Assembly (NCBI RefSeq): GCF_009184635.1
Contig: NZ_WELI01000003.1
Span: 744,001-808,000, forward strand
DNA from: Rudanella paleaurantiibacter
Lineage (GTDB): Bacteria; Bacteroidota; Bacteroidia; Cytophagales; Spirosomataceae
Direction: 5' to 3'
Length of the DNA: 64,000 nt
Part shown: positions 6,556 through 15,568 of the stretch, in pieces
How the letters are laid out: every line of letters starts with the position of its first letter
How positions within the stretch are numbered: the first letter of the stretch is position 1
The notes under the pieces: generated by a model
What the model was told of the DNA's origin: nothing
What the model saw: the letters and a program-made list of their open reading frames with translations, nothing else
Database searches by the model: none
Program-made: the position numbers and the translations under genes

Positions 6556-7911
6556 TTGCAAGAGGTACAGCCCCCGTTCGAGCGAACGAGCCCCAAAACA
6601 TTCTGCCCGGATTCTGTTATCTTTGATACAAACCAGTCGCTGCTCGCCTTGTCCTCCATCAACAAAAAGAAAATCCTGAACGACCCCGTTTACGGGTTCA
6701 TTACCATCCCCTCCGAACTGCTTTACGACCTGGTCGAACATCCGTATTTCCAACGGCTTCGACGCATTAAGCAGCTCGGCATGTCGGAGTATGTGTACCC
6801 CGGTGCCCTGCACACGCGGTTCCATCACGCTCTCGGGGCAATGCACCTGATGGGACAGGCGATTCAGACGCTGCGGGGCAAGGGACACGCCATCAGCGAC
6901 GAGGAATGTGAGGCCGCCCAAATTGCCATTCTGCTGCACGACGTGGGACACGGGCCTTTTTCGCACGTGCTGGAGTCCTGTTTTTTGCAGGATGTACCCC
7001 ACGAAGAGGTTTCGCTCCTGCTCATGCACGACCTCAACCGGCAGTTCGGCGGGCGGCTGTCAACTGCCATTCGGATGTTTGAGGGCACCTACGAACGGCC
7101 GTTTTTTCACCAGCTGGTTTCGAGTCAGCTCGACATGGACCGGATGGATTACCTCAACCGCGACAGTTTTTATACGGGTGTCGCCGAGGGAACTATCGGG
7201 GCCGACCGGATCATCAAAATGCTCGACTTAGTCGACGATCAGCTGGCGGTAGAAGCCAAGGGCATTCTGAGCATCGAAAACTTCCTGAACTCCCGCCGGA
7301 TTATGTACTGGCAGGTGTACCTGCACAAAACGTCGATCTGCGTGGAGTCGATGCTGGTTCAGGTGTTGCGCCGGGCGCGGTTTCTCGTACATCAGTACGG
7401 GGCCGATACCCTATTTGCGTCGCCGGCGTTTCGGCTTTTTCTGGAAAACGACATCAGTATTGTGGAGTTCAGAACGGAACCCCGGTACCTGAAAGCCTTT
7501 ACCGAGCTGGACGATTTCGACGTGTGGGCCTGCATCAAGCTCTGGAGTAAACACCCAGACCGGGTACTGTCGAGCATTTGTCAGATGCTTCTCAACCGGC
7601 ATTTGTACAAGATTATTCACGCCACCGAACCATTTGATGCCGCTTTGGTGGGCGAAATAGAAACGCAACTGCGGCAGCGCGGTATTACCGACGACGAAAT
7701 GTCCTATTTTCTGGTAGAGGGACAAGCAACTAATGCGGCTTATTTGCCCTCGGGCGACAAAATAAACATCAAGCTGAAGTCAGGTCAGGTAATTGATATT
7801 GCCGACGCGTCGGACCTACCAAATATCAAGGCGTTAACGCACATTGTTCGGCGGCATTATATCTGCTGGGCCCGAAATATAAGCCTGCCCGTTGCCGAAG
7901 TTGCCCTGTAA
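6556..7911 (+). CDS. HD-domain phosphohydrolase (dNTPase-like)
   Basis: Up to 451 residues. Metal-binding motifs of the HD superfamily are visible: His in RFHHALG (about 90), LLHDVGHGPFSH (His-Asp about 128-129), and a later Asp in DMDRMDYLNRD. This is the SAMHD1/YdhJ-like subgroup of nucleotide phosphohydrolases, cytoplasmic; the substrate is not shown. The start is uncertain. Recognisable homology begins around SINKKKILND, and a TATCTTTG promoter motif lies at 6618-6625 inside the longest frame. A TTG start at 6649 (about 420 residues) is therefore quite possible. The gene is divergent from the tRNA. Confidence 0.88.
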   Translation: MQEVQPPFERTSPKTFCPDSVIFDTNQSLLALSSINKKKILNDPVYGFITIPSELLYDLVEHPYFQRLRRIKQLGMSEYVYPGALHTRFHHALGAMHLMGQAIQTLRGKGHAISDEECEAAQIAILLHDVGHGPFSHVLESCFLQDVPHEEVSLLLMHDLNRQFGGRLSTAIRMFEGTYERPFFHQLVSSQLDMDRMDYLNRDSFYTGVAEGTIGADRIIKMLDLVDDQLAVEAKGILSIENFLNSRRIMYWQVYLHKTSICVESMLVQVLRRARFLVHQYGADTLFASPAFRLFLENDISIVEFRTEPRYLKAFTELDDFDVWACIKLWSKHPDRVLSSICQMLLNRHLYKIIHATEPFDAALVGEIETQLRQRGITDDEMSYFLVEGQATNAAYLPSGDKINIKLKSGQVIDIADASDLPNIKALTHIVRRHYICWARNISLPVAEVAL

Positions 7912-8059
7912 AATGACACCCCTTTGGGGCTGGACTATGGCGTTCCGGGTAATTTATTGAAATAATCGGACAAATAACCGAATAGTCCTATTTGTTGGCT
8001 ACCTTAGCGCCCGAAAAATCGCCCGTTCGCGGGTCTCTATTTAGCGCTACCAATCTTGT

Positions 8060-9094
8060 ATGGAGTTTACTGTCAGGCAAATTGCGGCCCTGATCAATGG
8101 CAAAGTACAGGGCAACGATGCCCTGCCAATCAACCAGTTAGCCAAAATAGAAGAAGGCCAACCAGGTAGCATTTCTTTTTTATCGAACCTGAAGTACGAG
8201 CCCTTCTTGTACACGACACAGGCTTCGGCCGTGATTGTCGATGGGTCGTTTGAGCCTAAGAAACCGGTAGCGGCTACGCTCATTTTTGTAGAAAACTCCT
8301 ATTCGGCCTTTACCCGATTGCTCGAAGAGTACCACCGACAGATGTCGTTTGCCCGTGTGGGCGTTGAGCAACCCAGTTATCTGGCCGACAACAGCACCGT
8401 TGGCGAGCAGGTGTACCGGGGGGCCTTTTCGTACATTGGCCGCAACTGCCGCATTGGCAACAATGTAAAAATTTACCCGCACGTATTTATCGGCGACAAC
8501 GTGCAGATTGGCGATAACACCATTCTGCACCCCGGTGTACGGGTACTCGAAAATTGCGTGGTAGGTAGCCATTGCACCCTGCACCCCAATGCCGTAATCG
8601 GTAGCGACGGGTTCGGGTTTGCCCCACAGCCCGACGGTACGTACAAAACGATTCCGCAACTGGGCAACGTGATTCTGGAAGACCACGTAAGCGTAGGAGC
8701 CAACACCACGATCGACTGCGCCACGATGGGCTCAACAATTATCCGGCGCGGAGCTAAGCTTGACAACCTAATTCAGATCGGCCACAATGTAGAAATTGGG
8801 GCCAACACCGTCATTGCGGCCCAAACCGGCATTTCGGGCTCCACCAAAATTGGGGCTAACTGCACCATTGGCGGGCAGGCAGGCATTGGCGGACACATTA
8901 GCATTGCCGACCATACGCGCATCGGCGCACAGTCGGGGGTGGGCAAAAGCATTAAGGAGCCGGGGCAGGCCATCAATGGTACGCCCTCGCAGGATCTCAA
9001 AGAAAGTTTAAAGTCGCAGGTGCTCATTCGGCAGCTCCCGCAACTGGAAAAACGCATTTCGGCTTTAGAAAAAAAGGGGATTGGTGACCAATAA
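8060..9094 (+). CDS. lpxD: UDP-3-O-(3-hydroxyacyl)glucosamine N-acyltransferase LpxD
   Basis: 344 residues, normal for LpxD. It transfers a 3-hydroxyacyl chain from ACP to the 2-amino group of UDP-3-O-acyl-glucosamine, the third step of lipid A synthesis. The N-terminal uridine-binding domain ([18 protein letters not shown] to about 100) is followed by a long left-handed beta-helix of hexapeptide repeats ([17 protein letters not shown] and others, about 110-310). The expected catalytic His is in [13 protein letters not shown]-terminal helix ([18 protein letters not shown]) completes it. It is first of the cluster lpxD, lpxC/fabZ, lpxA with gaps of 75 and 109 bases. Confidence 0.97.
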   Translation: MEFTVRQIAALINGKVQGNDALPINQLAKIEEGQPGSISFLSNLKYEPFLYTTQASAVIVDGSFEPKKPVAATLIFVENSYSAFTRLLEEYHRQMSFARVGVEQPSYLADNSTVGEQVYRGAFSYIGRNCRIGNNVKIYPHVFIGDNVQIGDNTILHPGVRVLENCVVGSHCTLHPNAVIGSDGFGFAPQPDGTYKTIPQLGNVILEDHVSVGANTTIDCATMGSTIIRRGAKLDNLIQIGHNVEIGANTVIAAQTGISGSTKIGANCTIGGQAGIGGHISIADHTRIGAQSGVGKSIKEPGQAINGTPSQDLKESLKSQVLIRQLPQLEKRISALEKKGIGDQ

Positions 9095-9169
9095 CTGCCT
9101 CTGGGCAATCTGACACGGCCTCACCGGGCAGAACAGACAAACTCACCACCAACCACGAACGATTACTCT

Positions 9170-10564
9170 ATGAATATCAAGCAGCAGACTATCCAGAAGG
9201 CCGTTTCGGTATCAGGCGTGGGCCTGCATACGGGTGTACAGGCAACTATGACCTTTTTGCCCGCCCCGTCGAATCACGGCTACAAGTTCCAACGTGTCGA
9301 CCTACCCGGCCAACCTATTGTGGATGCCGACGTAGACAACGTGGTAGACCTCTCGCGGGGTACAACCATCGAGCAGAGTGGAGCCCGTATCCACACCGTT
9401 GAGCACACGTTGGCCGCTTTGGTAGGCTTGCAGATCGACAACGTGCTGATTCAGCTCGATGGCCCCGAGCCACCGATTATGGATGGCAGCTCGATTAAGT
9501 TTGTAGAGGCCCTGCGCGACGCCGGTATCGAAGAACAAAACGCAGCGCGTAATTATTTCGAGGTCAACGAGTACGTACACTACCGCAACGACGATAAAGA
9601 CATTGAGATTGCCGCCCTGCCGCTCAACGACTACCGCCTGACGGTGATGGTAGATTACAACTCACGGTTTTTGAGCAGCCAACACGCCTACCTCAACGAC
9701 CTGACGCTGTTTCCGGAAGAGATTGCCATGTGCCGTACGTTTGTGTTTCTGCACGAGCTGGAGGCCCTTTACAAACAAAATCTGATCAAAGGCGGTGACC
9801 TCAGCAACGCTATCGTGATTGTTGATCGTAAGGTAGAAGAAGGCGAGCTCGACCACCTGGCGCAGTTGCTCAACAAACCCAAAGTGAGTGTTAACAGAGA
9901 AGTCGGTATTCTGAACAATCTGGATCTGCACTACCCCAATGAAATGGCCCGGCACAAGCTGCTTGACATGATCGGCGATCTGGCCCTGGTGGGTCGTCCG
10001 ATCAAGGCGCAGATTCTGGCGGCCCGTCCGGGTCATGCCGCTAACGTGGCCTTTGCCAAGAAGATAAAGAAATTAATGCTCAAAAACGCCCAGAATCAGG
10101 TACCGCAGTTCGACCCCACGCAGCCGGCCGTGATGGATATGAATCGGATCTCGCAGCTGCTCCCCCACCGGTACCCGTTCCAGCTGATCGACCGAATCAT
10201 TGCGCTGGACGAAAACAGCGTGGTTGGCATTAAAAACGTGACGATGAACGAGCCGTTCTTCCCCGGTCACTTCCCCGGCAATCCGGTGATGCCCGGCGTG
10301 ATGCAGCTCGAAGCGATGGCCCAAACCGGCGGAATTTTGGTGTTGAGCACCGTGTCGGACCCCGAAAACTACTGGCCGTACCTGATCGGCATTGAGAACT
10401 GCCGGTTCCGGCGCAACGTAGTACCCGGCGATACGCTCATTTTGCGGTGCGAGTTTACGTCGCCCATGAAACGCGGCATTGTGAAAATGCAGGGACGCGG
10501 CTATGTGGCTGGGCAACTGGTTTGCGAAGCCGATATGATTGCAAGCTTAGTCAAAAAGAAATGA
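9170..10564 (+). CDS. lpxC: Bifunctional LpxC deacetylase / FabZ dehydratase
   Basis: 464 residues, a fusion of two enzymes. The N-terminal LpxC part (about 1-300) removes acetyl from UDP-3-O-acyl-GlcNAc, the committed lipid A step. Zinc ligands are visible in HTVEHTLAAL and HKLLDMIGD, and the catalytic His in GHAANV. The C-terminal FabZ part (about 315-464) dehydrates 3-hydroxyacyl-ACP: HRYPFQLIDRI and FFPGHFPGNPVMPGV with the catalytic His and the downstream Glu in QLEAMAQ. The fusion is known in Bacteroidota and joins the pathways that compete for 3-hydroxyacyl-ACP. Linker around residue 305. It lies between lpxD and lpxA. Confidence 0.97.
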   Translation: MNIKQQTIQKAVSVSGVGLHTGVQATMTFLPAPSNHGYKFQRVDLPGQPIVDADVDNVVDLSRGTTIEQSGARIHTVEHTLAALVGLQIDNVLIQLDGPEPPIMDGSSIKFVEALRDAGIEEQNAARNYFEVNEYVHYRNDDKDIEIAALPLNDYRLTVMVDYNSRFLSSQHAYLNDLTLFPEEIAMCRTFVFLHELEALYKQNLIKGGDLSNAIVIVDRKVEEGELDHLAQLLNKPKVSVNREVGILNNLDLHYPNEMARHKLLDMIGDLALVGRPIKAQILAARPGHAANVAFAKKIKKLMLKNAQNQVPQFDPTQPAVMDMNRISQLLPHRYPFQLIDRIIALDENSVVGIKNVTMNEPFFPGHFPGNPVMPGVMQLEAMAQTGGILVLSTVSDPENYWPYLIGIENCRFRRNVVPGDTLILRCEFTSPMKRGIVKMQGRGYVAGQLVCEADMIASLVKKK

Positions 10565-10660
10565 GTTTACAGTTTATAGTTTACAGTTTACAGTTGGTTT
10601 AATCTCGGGTACCGACCTTACACGCACTACTGAAAACTGGAAACAGTACTCTGAAAACAG
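10565..10660. repeat. Low-complexity inverted repeat between lpxC/fabZ and lpxA
   Basis: Repeated AGTTTAC/CAGTTT units on the left are mirrored by AAACTG/CAGTAAACTG units on the right. The same kind of repeat occurs at 47440-47525. It interrupts the lpx operon with a likely RNA hairpin. Confidence 0.55.
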
Positions 10661-10673
10661 TAAACTGTTTATC

Positions 10674-11465
10674 ATGATTCAACCATTAGCCTACGTCCAC
10701 CCCGAAGCGAAGATTGCCCAAAATGTGGTAATTGAACCGTTCGCCATCATTCACAAGGACGTAGAAATCGGCGAGGGCACCTGGATTGGGTCGCACGCCG
10801 TCATCAACGAAGGTTCCCGTATTGGTAAAAACTGCCGTATCTACCCCGGTGCGGTTATCTCCTCTATCCCACAGGATCTGAAGTTTAAGGGCGAATATAC
10901 CCTCACGTACATCGGCGATAATACCACCATCCGGGAGTATGCCACCATCAGCCGCGGTACCGAAGAACACTACAAGACCGAAATTGGCAGCAACTGCCTG
11001 ATTATGGCCTATGCCCACGTGGCACACGACTGCCGTATTGGCAACAACTGCATTATGACGAACAATGTGCAGATGGCCGGTCACGTATACATGGGCGACT
11101 GGGCCATTATTGGCGGGTCGAGCTCGGTATTGCAGTTTACGCGCATCGGCGCACACGCCATGATTTCGGGCGGGTCGCTGGTGCGGAAAGATGTGCCGCC
11201 GTTTACCAAGGCAGCCCGCGAACCGCTGTCGTACACGGGCATCAACTCCATCGGTTTGCGTCGGCGGGGCTTTACCAACGAGCAGATCAACGACATTCAG
11301 GAAATTTACCGATACCTGTACCTGCGCGGCCTTAACAATGCCGAAGCGCTCACCCGCATTGAGCTGGAACTACCCGCTTCCGACGCCCGCGACGAGGTCT
11401 TGAACTTCATTCGTACGTCGGAGCGCGGCATCATGCGCGGCCCCGGCGGCCATGATCGGGAATAG
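10674..11465 (+). CDS. lpxA: UDP-N-acetylglucosamine acyltransferase LpxA
   Basis: 263 residues, standard length. It catalyses the first lipid A step, adding 3-hydroxyacyl to the 3-OH of UDP-GlcNAc. The first 190 residues are hexapeptide repeats (IAQNVVIEPFAIIHKDVEIG and others) forming a beta-helix. The catalytic His lies in AYAHVAHDCRIGNNC. The C-terminal helical part (QINDIQEIYRYLYLRGLN) is typical for the family. The start at 10674 follows a structured intergenic repeat, so expression may be partly separate from lpxC. It is followed by a strong bidirectional terminator. Confidence 0.97.
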   Translation: MIQPLAYVHPEAKIAQNVVIEPFAIIHKDVEIGEGTWIGSHAVINEGSRIGKNCRIYPGAVISSIPQDLKFKGEYTLTYIGDNTTIREYATISRGTEEHYKTEIGSNCLIMAYAHVAHDCRIGNNCIMTNNVQMAGHVYMGDWAIIGGSSSVLQFTRIGAHAMISGGSLVRKDVPPFTKAAREPLSYTGINSIGLRRRGFTNEQINDIQEIYRYLYLRGLNNAEALTRIELELPASDARDEVLNFIRTSERGIMRGPGGHDRE

Positions 11466-11522
11466 GTTTATTGTTTTTAGGTTTGTTGTTTTTGGTTTGT
11501 GGTTTATCGTAAAACAAACCGC

Positions 11523-11565
11523 AAAAAGCAGGGGGCTGGTGTGAAAACCAGCCCCCTGCTTTTTT
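11523..11565. terminator. Bidirectional terminator after lpxA
   Basis: Eighteen-base perfect arms (11523-11540 and 11547-11564) with a six-base loop and A/T runs on both flanks. It ends the lpx cluster and the convergent gene at 11598. Confidence 0.85.
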
Positions 11566-11597
11566 ACAATACTAATTTTTCAGAGTTAGTGTCAAAT

Positions 11598-11975
11598 CTA
11601 AGGTTTTAAAGCTTTAGACTGACTTGCTTGAAATTCTTTATAAGCCCGTTCTCCCTCAGGAATACTGTGCAATCGCCACCTACCGTAAATAAAGCTAATA
11701 CCCAATAAAGCTATGGCAGTGTAAGTTAACACCAATATTCTTTTCACTGGAGGCTGGTTGGTATTATTAAACTCATCTTTGAGTATAAAGAAGCGTAAAA
11801 TCAATGCCATAAATATGAACATCAAAATAGCTCCACCTAAGAACCAAAAAACAGAGTCTGAAAACCGAAGTCTGTAAAGTGAGCTGATTAGGATATAAAG
11901 CATACAAGAAAATGATAACGATAAGCCTGTTACCATCAGGAACCTTGACAACATTTGAACTTTTGAGCTTTTCAT
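11598..11975 (-). CDS. Small integral membrane protein
   Basis: 125 residues from ATG 11975 (MKSSKVQMLSRFLMVTG); an upstream in-frame ATG at 12041 would overlap the preceding gene. Three hydrophobic segments are seen: about 10-32, 45-68 and 82-100. A short charged tail ends it. Not recognised. It follows a lipoprotein gene by about 50 bases on the same strand, in an AT-rich stretch unlike the GC-rich neighbours, which suggests recent acquisition. It may act with the lipoprotein, for example as a membrane partner or immunity-like protein; no motif proves that. Confidence 0.6.
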   Translation of the reverse strand: MKSSKVQMLSRFLMVTGLSLSFSCMLYILISSLYRLRFSDSVFWFLGGAILMFIFMALILRFFILKDEFNNTNQPPVKRILVLTYTAIALLGISFIYGRWRLHSIPEGERAYKEFQASQSKALKP

Positions 11976-12024
11976 AGTGATCTGTTTCTCAAACAAAAAT
12001 ATCATTAAATCTCCGATCTCAAAA

Positions 12025-12759
12025 TTAATCTGGGCAAGCACTAAAGCAATCTCCTAATGTAGTTAGTGCAGCGTCTTCAGCTATAAGATATGCAGCAGCA
12101 ACACCAGCTATTCCTAAAGCCCCAGCGGCCATGCCGGCAGGCCCACCGAGAAGTCCAGCACCATAGGATACAATAGTACCTGCAATAGCAGCATATCCAG
12201 CATACTCTAATGTATGGTAATAGACCGTATTACAATCACCACCACAATCATGCACGCGTGCTTGAGCTGCATTTGCTTTGAAAGCCTGAGTAAATGCCAC
12301 TTTTGATGCAGAGTGTTCAGATACTCTTTTCATTAACTCTTTACGTTTTTCTGTAGAAAGAGTGGAAAAGCGAGTTTCGGCATCTAAGCGTTTAAGAAGT
12401 ACATTGAGTTTTTCAGTTGCTCCTATTACTAAGCTCGGCTTGCTGAACTTTTCTCCCAGATTGGCTTCAAGTTCTCTTACAGTACGACTAGAAGCCAATC
12501 TATTCTCAAAGTCTACGACATTAACTTGGTTAACAACAAGCTGCTTTTGTTTCACTAATTCGCTCATGTTCGCCATTTCAGAGAAAAGGGCTTTATAAGC
12601 TGAACTTGTGGCGACCTTTTCTACAAGCAACACCATTTGCTCCTCGGTTATACTTTGTACAGGTGCCAAATCTGACTCGTTCCGGCAAGATGGAGAAATG
12701 AGCATTGTTGAACAAACAATCAGCAGCGTTCCGCACTTTCTGAGTAATAGACTATTCAT
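12025..12759 (-). CDS. Lipoprotein with glycine/alanine-rich hydrophobic C-terminal segment
   Basis: 244 residues. A type II signal peptide ends at a Cys in LISPSC (about 25), so it is probably lipid-anchored. Residues 35-165 are helical and charged. After paired Cys (HDCGGDC, about 170) comes a long Gly/Ala-rich hydrophobic stretch (AGYAAIAGTIVSYGAGLLGG and on to about 228), then GDCFSAC at the end. A soluble helical part plus a glycine-zipper-like membrane segment is reminiscent of pore-forming peptides, but no known family is recognised. AT-rich codon use and the adjacent membrane protein mark an acquired two-gene unit. Confidence 0.65.
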   Translation of the reverse strand: MNSLLLRKCGTLLIVCSTMLISPSCRNESDLAPVQSITEEQMVLLVEKVATSSAYKALFSEMANMSELVKQKQLVVNQVNVVDFENRLASSRTVRELEANLGEKFSKPSLVIGATEKLNVLLKRLDAETRFSTLSTEKRKELMKRVSEHSASKVAFTQAFKANAAQARVHDCGGDCNTVYYHTLEYAGYAAIAGTIVSYGAGLLGGPAGMAAGALGIAGVAAAYLIAEDAALTTLGDCFSACPD

Positions 12760-13049
12760 TGTTTCAGAATTTGTTTAAGTTAAAAAATATTCAGTTAATT
12801 GATTTAGACACAACAAACCTAGTTACTTACCTTTTAAACTGTTATGCAAATACTATGAAATAATATATCATATTTATGCACCAACTCACTCACCATTAAA
12901 CATTTACATCCATCAAATACAGGTAAACAATTAACTATGAGAGAATTAATGCGCTCATAAAATGCATAAAGCAAAATATAAAATATTTTTATAATACAGT
13001 TACAAAGCGTAGTTTTAATAAGTATTTTTAACTAACTGATTATACCACC
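12760..13049. promoter_or_regulatory. AT-rich divergent intergenic region
   Basis: 290 bases between the divergent lipoprotein and HTH regulator genes. It is strongly AT-rich with several TATA-like blocks (for example 12975-13035) and no convincing coding frame. Promoters for both sides are expected here, but no single TAnnTTTG motif stands out. Confidence 0.4.
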
Positions 13050-13424
13050 ATGCAATTGAACGACAATATCCGCCATTACTGTAAAGATAAAGGCTATACG
13101 CAGGAATGCCTTGCCGAGCACCTCCACATGTCGCAGTCTAATTGGTCGCGCACACTACAAAAACCGATCCCCGACAGCTTACTCCTGCAAATTGCCAAAG
13201 CCCTCGCTACCAGGCCTGATGAATTGAAAAACTACCATTTGCCGGTCACTTCTACTGAAAACGAATTATTACATACCGAACTCCGACACAAAGACGAACT
13301 AATTGGGTTGCAACAAAAACAAATTGAGCATTTACAGGAACAAAACCGGCTCCTTCATGCCCGTTTGGCAGATTGTTTGCGGGGGGGGGGTAGAACAATA
13401 GGAAGTAGCCATAATGCACCCTAA
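13050..13424 (+). CDS. Small XRE-family HTH protein with coiled coil and G10 tract
   Basis: 124 residues. An HTH of the XRE/Cro type occupies about 1-62 (YTQECLAEHLHMSQSNWSRT is helices 2-3). A predicted coiled coil follows (ELRHKDELIGLQQKQIEHLQ and on). Ten consecutive G at 13381-13390 encode the RGGG near the end. Loss of one G would give a stop after about five codons, and gain of one G an immediate stop after GGG. The tract thus changes only the last residues but is prone to slippage. The gene is divergent from the AT-rich lipoprotein pair and could regulate it. Similar short HTH proteins are common in Cytophagales. Confidence 0.75.
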   Translation: MQLNDNIRHYCKDKGYTQECLAEHLHMSQSNWSRTLQKPIPDSLLLQIAKALATRPDELKNYHLPVTSTENELLHTELRHKDELIGLQQKQIEHLQEQNRLLHARLADCLRGGGRTIGSSHNAP

Positions 13425-13454
13425 TGCAGGCAGCCTACACACGCGCTAAAAAAA

Positions 13455-15245
13455 TCAAACTTCTTCGCCCTGCAACTGCTTGTCGTACAGCTCGCGGTAG
13501 GTGCCGTTGAGCGCCATCAGTTCATGGTGCGTACCCTGCTCCACCACGTTACCGTCGTCGAGCACAATAATCCGGTCGGCAAGTTTGGCCGACGACACCC
13601 GGTGCGAAATAATTACCGACGTCCGGTCGGCCATGATCCGCTTAAGGTTGTTCAGAATGATGTTTTCGGTATTGGTATCGACCGCCGAAAGGCAATCGTC
13701 GAGAATCAGAATTTTAGGGTCGCGGGCAATAGCACGGGCAATGCTAAGACGCTGTTTCTGCCCGCCCGATAGCGTAATACCCCGCTCGCCAATCCGGGTT
13801 TCAAATCCTTCGGGGAAGCCCACAATGTTGCCGTAGAGGTCGGCATCGCGCACGGCCTCTTCTACGCGCTCCTGCGGCATGTCGGGCTTGCCAAAACGCA
13901 CGTTGTTGCTGATGGAATCAGAAAATAGAAACACATCCTGCGGCACGTAGCCCATCTGCTCGCGTAACGAGGTCAGGTTGTAATCGCTGATAGGCCGCCC
14001 GTCGATGAGCACCTCCCCGGCCGATACGTCGTACATGCGGGTGATAAGATTAGCCAACGTGCTTTTGCCCGAACCCGTAGTACCCAGAATAGCCACACTC
14101 TCCCCCGAACGTGCGTGGAGCGAGAAGTTTTTCAGGGCCACAATGCCCGAATCGGGGTACACAAACCGGACATTACGCAGCTCAATTTCACCCTCGATTT
14201 CGCGTATCAGATTTTTCTGCGAAACAATGTTCGTTTTCTCGTTCAGAAACTCGTTGATCCGTTGCTGCGAAGCCGCGGCCCGCTGGGTTTGACTTGTAGT
14301 CCAGCCCAAAGCCATTACGGGCCAGGTAAGCATATTCACGTAGATTAGAAACTCCGTGATGTTGCCCGGTGTGAGCCGCCCGGCCAGAATCTCCTGCCCG
14401 CCCACATACACCACCAGCACGTTGCTGAGGCCAATGAGCATTACGGTCATAGGCTGCCAAAGGGCATCGACCATCGTGAGCCGGAGCGATTTCTGACGGT
14501 ATTCGTTGCTTTCGCGCTCAAAATTAGCCGCCGACACATCTTCCTGCACAAACGACTTAAGCACCCGAATCCCCGAAAAAGCCTCCTGTACCGACGTACT
14601 CATGCGCGAGAGTGACCGCTGAATCTCTTCAGAACGCGAAATAACGATGTTCTCAACCAGGTAAATACCAATTGAGAGAATAGGCAACGGCAACAGGACA
14701 TAGGCCGTCAGGCGGGCGTTGATGCTGACCATGTAGCCAATTACAAGCACAAACAAAACCAGCAGGTTCACCCCATACATAATGCTGGGGCCTACGTACA
14801 TCCGCACCTTGCTTACGTCTTCCGAAATACGGGCCATCAAATCGCCGGTATTGTGCTGCCGGTAAAAGCTCAGGGGCAGGGTCTGGTAATGATCGTAGAT
14901 CTCGTTTTTGAGGTCGTACTCAATATGGCGCGACATCACGATGAGCGTTTGCCGCACCAGAAACAAAAAGAAGCCTTTGAGCAGGGCCAGCCCCAGAATC
15001 AGGAATCCGTAAAGCAGAATACTAAAGGCAAAAATGTCGTACAAAGCCGACTGTAGCCCTGAGCCAGCGTAGAGATAATAAATATCGAGGGTTTCGCTCA
15101 CCAGATCGAGCGCGTAGCGAACCAGTTGGGCCGGGAAGATACCAAACAGGTTAGAGACAAACGTAAAAACCGTTCCCCAAATCAGGTACCACTTGTATTT
15201 GGCGAGGTACTTGTTGAGGTGAGCTAAATGGGCAAATGTCTTCAC
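13455..15245 (-). CDS. ABC exporter, MsbA/MdlB type (fused permease and ATPase)
   Basis: 596 residues. The N-terminal membrane domain (about 1-330) has six segments, and the C-terminal ATPase domain follows: Walker A GTTGSGKST (about 390), ABC signature LSGGQKQRLS, Walker B ILILDDCLSA, and the switch His in IISHR. One polypeptide carries a half-transporter that works as a homodimer, exporting lipids, lipid A precursors or drugs. In family terms MsbA-like is likely, but the substrate is not proven. Walker B ends in Asp-Asp-Cys where most family members have Asp-Glu; this variant is seen in other Bacteroidota exporters and I would not call it dead. Convergent with the HTH gene. Confidence 0.93.
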   Translation of the reverse strand: MKTFAHLAHLNKYLAKYKWYLIWGTVFTFVSNLFGIFPAQLVRYALDLVSETLDIYYLYAGSGLQSALYDIFAFSILLYGFLILGLALLKGFFLFLVRQTLIVMSRHIEYDLKNEIYDHYQTLPLSFYRQHNTGDLMARISEDVSKVRMYVGPSIMYGVNLLVLFVLVIGYMVSINARLTAYVLLPLPILSIGIYLVENIVISRSEEIQRSLSRMSTSVQEAFSGIRVLKSFVQEDVSAANFERESNEYRQKSLRLTMVDALWQPMTVMLIGLSNVLVVYVGGQEILAGRLTPGNITEFLIYVNMLTWPVMALGWTTSQTQRAAASQQRINEFLNEKTNIVSQKNLIREIEGEIELRNVRFVYPDSGIVALKNFSLHARSGESVAILGTTGSGKSTLANLITRMYDVSAGEVLIDGRPISDYNLTSLREQMGYVPQDVFLFSDSISNNVRFGKPDMPQERVEEAVRDADLYGNIVGFPEGFETRIGERGITLSGGQKQRLSIARAIARDPKILILDDCLSAVDTNTENIILNNLKRIMADRTSVIISHRVSSAKLADRIIVLDDGNVVEQGTHHELMALNGTYRELYDKQLQGEEV

Positions 15246-15470
15246 AGAAAAGGGGCAACGTTTAGTTGGCTAACTGCCAGTTTGGGCGAAAAGTTGCAGT
15301 GATTGGAGGGGCTGTTGGTCCGGTTATTTGTTCATACAGATATTGCCTTGTCAGGAATTGATTCGCTTACCAACGCACCAACGTCTTTTGCCCCGTCGGG
15401 GCTGCCTGTCAATAGCTCAGGTCATGTGCCAGACCCGTTTTACCCCAATAGGGGTTTTCCAATGACCCAA

Positions 15471-15540
15471 CCTGTAAACCATCTGGTCGGATGGTTTACA
15501 GGTTTGTAACAAAGAAGGGTCAGCCTCAGCCGACCCTTCT
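15471..15540. terminator. Two hairpins between the ABC exporter promoter region and prfC
   Basis: 13-bp arms 15471-15483/15490-15502, and 9-bp arms 15513-15521/15532-15540. The second lies 29 bases past the prfC stop and probably ends that transcript. The first is a longer palindrome with TTTG after it on the plus strand. Confidence 0.6.
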
Positions 15541-15568
15541 CCTTTTCTCCCTTCCTTCTTTTTCCCCT

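Noticed and set aside
13455-15245. Catalytically dead ABC ATPase because Walker B ends Asp-Asp
   Set aside because: Walker A, signature and switch His are intact and this variant occurs in other exporters; not enough to call it inactive.
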